Shown one piece after another: positions 5,517 through 7,602 of a DNA stretch of 7,602 nt (the first letter of the stretch is position 1; each line of letters begins with the position of its first letter). Both the position numbers and the translations under genes were made by a program. This DNA comes from Planctomycetota bacterium (GTDB lineage Bacteria > Planctomycetota > SZUA-567 > H5-PLA8): assembly GCA_025355035.1 (NCBI GenBank), contig JANXLS010000511.1:1-7602 (forward strand). Reading direction: 5' to 3'. The notes beneath the pieces are model-generated. The model did no database searches. It was not told the DNA's origin and saw only the letters and a list, made by a program, of their open reading frames with translations.

Positions 5517-7418
5517 ATGCGTTTGAGTAAAATGAGCACATTCATGTGCGCAATGGCGGCGATATTTTCAGGACTCGTCTATGCGGGCCAGGCACCGGAT
5601 CTGGCAGTAACCATAACCGATGGTCTGACCAACGTTGCCCCCGGCGCAACACTCGTGTATTCGCTGACCCTCACTAACAATACAGCCGTCGACGCTACAA
5701 ACGCGACAGCGACTGCAAGCGTACCCGACGCGCTCTCCTTCACTTCGTCGCCTAACGGCGGCGTCTTTGCCAACAAAACGGTCACGTTCTCGAACCTGTC
5801 CGTTCCGGCGAATACGTCAATTCTTGTTCAATACAATGCCGCCGTGATTAATCCGCTTCCGGCCGGTACCCCGAAGACGTTTACGACGACGGCTACTGTC
5901 TCCGTTGATCCCGCGCAGGGAGTCGATCCCAATCTCGCTGACAATTCAGCAAACGATACAGATACGCTTATTCTTTCGCCCGATCCCGTGATTTGCACGC
6001 TGACGGACGGCCTTGCGTGTACCTTTGCAAATGGGCTTCAGACGTACACGGCCGAAGCGTGCAACATTGGTAATATCGGCGTCACGGGTGTCGTCGTCAC
6101 AAACACGATCCCCGTCGGAACGACTTTCGTCTCTGCAGACAATGGCGGCACGTTTGCCAACGGCGTCGTGACGTGGCCTCCCTACTCCATCGCGGGGGGT
6201 GTGCACACTTTCCGAAGCGTGACTGTCAAAGTCAATTCGCCGCTGCCGGCGGGTGTCACGCAGTTGATTGATACGGCAACGATCACAGACGACGGCTTAA
6301 ATGGCACCGATGCGAATCCGGGCAACAACACGATCACGGATACAGACTGTATCCTGCCATCGTCTTTCCTCGTGATCATAAAGGTCGTCGATCTGACGAA
6401 TCCGAACATTGGCGATACGATTAACTACACAATAACCGTGACCAATAACGGTCCTGACACCGCGTCCAACGTCACCGTCACCGATTCGCTACCGGCGGGT
6501 TTGACGTTGATCACAGCCACGCAAACGGCGGGTAATTACGACACGACGAATGGACTTTGGACAGTGGGTTCGCTGATCAATGGAACCGTAGCGACGTTGA
6601 AACTCAGCGCGACCGTCAACGCCAACCCTCCGGGCACGATCACGAATACGGCCTGCGTGTCGAATCAACCTGAAATCAATTCGAATTCGGCAGCCAATTG
6701 CGCGACTGTGATCGTGACGCCCGGATGCGGACGTCGCCCCGGTATCACGTCCGGCCCGACGGCTATGCCGTCTGTTGCCGTCGCGGGTACACCGATCACA
6801 TACTCGGTGGTGACCAACTCCAACGGCAGCACCATTCCCGTTGTCGTAACGTGGGACTTTGGCGACGGTACGACTGGAACAGGTTCGACGGTTCAACACA
6901 CGTTTACGTCGGGCGGAAGTTTCACGATTAAAGCGACGGTTGCAAACGCTTGCGGTGGCGCGGGCACGACGGCACTGTTGACCACAATCGTGATGGGAAC
7001 GCCGAGTCCGCTGCAGTGTTCGCTGCTACACGCCACGTTCAATCTTGCGAATGCAAATTCCGATAGCCTGTCGTTGGTCGCTCAATTTAATGTGCCAGTT
7101 GGATTCAACCCGGCTGGGAAAAAAATCCTCGTTCAAATCAACAACTTTGATTTTAGCGCGACGCTTGACGCCAGTGGTCGCTACAAGGACGCATCACACA
7201 GCGCTACCGTAAAAGCCCTTGGCACAAGCGAAATTCTGGCGCTGAAAATCAGTCACAGTTCTCTGCGAACACTGATGCTTCCGAATCTTGCGGCAGGAAG
7301 CAAAACGACGAAAGTGAAGGACGTACCGTTCCTGATCACGATCGGCAATCAGTCCTTTGGCAACGCGATCGACACGATCTACACGTCGAAGAGCACGACC
7401 GCGACGCTGACGAAGTAG
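5517..7418 (+). CDS. Secreted protein with three DUF11 repeats and a PKD domain
   Basis: I place the start at ATG 5517, with GGGAG 7 bases upstream (5505-5509), giving 633 residues; the frame is open from a GTG at 5457, and a GTG at 5478 behind GGGGGAGG is a weaker alternative. The N-terminus is a signal peptide: MRLSK, a hydrophobic core, and a likely cut after VYA (residue 23). Three DUF11 (conserved-repeat beta-sandwich) units lie at about 28-152, 156-278 and 284-400. They show motifs such as YSLTLTNNTAVDA, VTNTIPVGTTFVSADNGG and YTITVTNNGPDTASNVTVTD. A PKD domain at about 409-492 has TWDFGDGTT and HTFTSGGSFTIKATV. The C-terminal 500-633 is a separate beta-rich module (DSLSL, VPVGFNPAGKKILVQIN, LDASGRYKD, ending TATLTK). 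No LPXTG, PEP-CTERM or type IX tail is visible. DUF11 and PKD units serve adhesion or surface-layer roles, so a cell-surface or extracellular structural role is likely but unproven. Confidence 0.9.
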   Translation: MRLSKMSTFMCAMAAIFSGLVYAGQAPDLAVTITDGLTNVAPGATLVYSLTLTNNTAVDATNATATASVPDALSFTSSPNGGVFANKTVTFSNLSVPANTSILVQYNAAVINPLPAGTPKTFTTTATVSVDPAQGVDPNLADNSANDTDTLILSPDPVICTLTDGLACTFANGLQTYTAEACNIGNIGVTGVVVTNTIPVGTTFVSADNGGTFANGVVTWPPYSIAGGVHTFRSVTVKVNSPLPAGVTQLIDTATITDDGLNGTDANPGNNTITDTDCILPSSFLVIIKVVDLTNPNIGDTINYTITVTNNGPDTASNVTVTDSLPAGLTLITATQTAGNYDTTNGLWTVGSLINGTVATLKLSATVNANPPGTITNTACVSNQPEINSNSAANCATVIVTPGCGRRPGITSGPTAMPSVAVAGTPITYSVVTNSNGSTIPVVVTWDFGDGTTGTGSTVQHTFTSGGSFTIKATVANACGGAGTTALLTTIVMGTPSPLQCSLLHATFNLANANSDSLSLVAQFNVPVGFNPAGKKILVQINNFDFSATLDASGRYKDASHSATVKALGTSEILALKISHSSLRTLMLPNLAAGSKTTKVKDVPFLITIGNQSFGNAIDTIYTSKSTTATLTK

Positions 7419-7444
7419 TTTTTTTGCAGCACTCCGTTACAATT

Positions 7445-7490
7445 AATAGGTCCTATCGGTCGCATGAGACGGGTAGGACCTATTTTATTT
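7445..7490 (+). terminator. Rho-independent terminator after the DUF11 gene
   Basis: AATAGGTCCTATC (7445-7457) pairs with GGTAGGACCTATT (7472-7484) as a 13-bp stem with one G-U pair. Inside it GTC (7459-7461) can pair with GAC (7468-7470). TTTTATTT follows. A run of seven T residues also stands directly after the TAG stop (7419-7425), without its own stem. The minus strand lacks a clear T-tract, so the element mainly serves plus-strand transcripts. Confidence 0.88.
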
Positions 7491-7506
7491 CACGCGGTTT
7501 GAAATC

Positions 7507-7602
7507 ATGAAACCTATTCTCGCGATTATCCTATTGGCTTCGTTTCTCGTCAGCGATGCCGTGAAAGGAAAAGAACTGCCCGTCGGATCGACGGCACCGG
7601 AA
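7507..7602 (+). CDS. Start of a secreted protein, possibly thioredoxin/peroxiredoxin-like, cut by window end
   Basis: An ATG at 7507 opens a frame that runs to the window edge, 32 codons with no stop. The first residues, MKPILAIILLASFLVSDAV, form a signal peptide with a probable cut near residue 18-20. They are followed by KGKELPVGSTAPE. A PVGSTAP-type segment just after the signal sequence is common at the start of AhpC/TSA and TlpA-like redoxin domains, whose CxxC or peroxidatic cysteine would lie beyond the window. The family call is therefore tentative; the coding call rests on the signal peptide and composition. No good ribosome binding site is seen (TTTGAAATC before the ATG). The start lies 22 bases after the terminator stem, so its promoter must overlap the terminator or transcription must read through it. 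Confidence 0.6.
   Translation, partial: MKPILAIILLASFLVSDAVKGKELPVGSTAPE

Noticed and set aside
5760..6180. Similar stretches in DUF11 repeats 1 and 2 (around GGxFAN) as a DNA repeat element
   Set aside because: They reflect protein-level homology between domains; the nucleotide match is short and interrupted.
6489..6899. 136-codon arginine-rich frame on the minus strand inside the DUF11 gene
   Set aside because: It is antisense to a clear domain-bearing protein, and its Arg-rich composition reflects the complement of Thr/Val/Asn codons.

Overview
The window carries a compact set of housekeeping and envelope genes from a Gram-negative-type bacterium of moderately high GC. I cannot place the phylum. 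The proline-rich N-terminal extension on TatC, the HEAT-repeat neighbour and the long DUF11/PKD surface protein are what one meets in poorly cultured lineages such as Acidobacteriota, Planctomycetota or related candidate phyla, but this is inference from protein style only. I saw no phage gene, transposase, tRNA, rRNA or CRISPR array.

Left block (about 1-4335, all minus strand, read right to left): a promoter-like site and a near-perfect 14-bp dyad precede an unrecognised 180-residue protein whose start is best placed at a TTG codon behind a good ribosome binding site. Then follow hemB (porphobilinogen synthase, zinc-cysteine type), larE (sulfur transferase for the nickel-pincer cofactor, three-cysteine type), tatC (twin-arginine translocase core) and a HEAT-repeat protein that leaves the window. 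The gaps are 90, 7 and 59 bases and then a 4-base ATGA overlap, so this looks like one operon joining cofactor synthesis (heme, nickel-pincer) to the export system for folded, often cofactor-bearing proteins. The HEAT gene is open from its start to the window edge.

Middle (4464-5516): a membrane-anchored tyrosine/dual-specificity phosphatase on the minus strand has a 12-bp tandem duplication across its stop codon. Next comes a 378-base non-coding interval between two divergent genes. It holds several inverted repeats, a cluster of four TTCAA/TTGAA half-sites around a TATAAG box, and two adjacent predicted RNA hairpins, one a 6-bp stem closed by a GCGA tetraloop, just upstream of the plus-strand gene.

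Right block (5517-7602, plus strand): a 633-residue secreted protein has a signal peptide, three DUF11 repeats, one PKD domain and a C-terminal beta-rich module. A strong intrinsic terminator follows. Only 22 bases after its stem, a new secreted protein begins whose visible N-terminus resembles the thioredoxin/peroxiredoxin superfamily; it is cut by the window end.

Most genes are ordinary in kind. The points most worth a second look are the unrecognised first gene with its dyad, the structured leader ahead of the DUF11 protein, and the hemB-larE-tatC arrangement.
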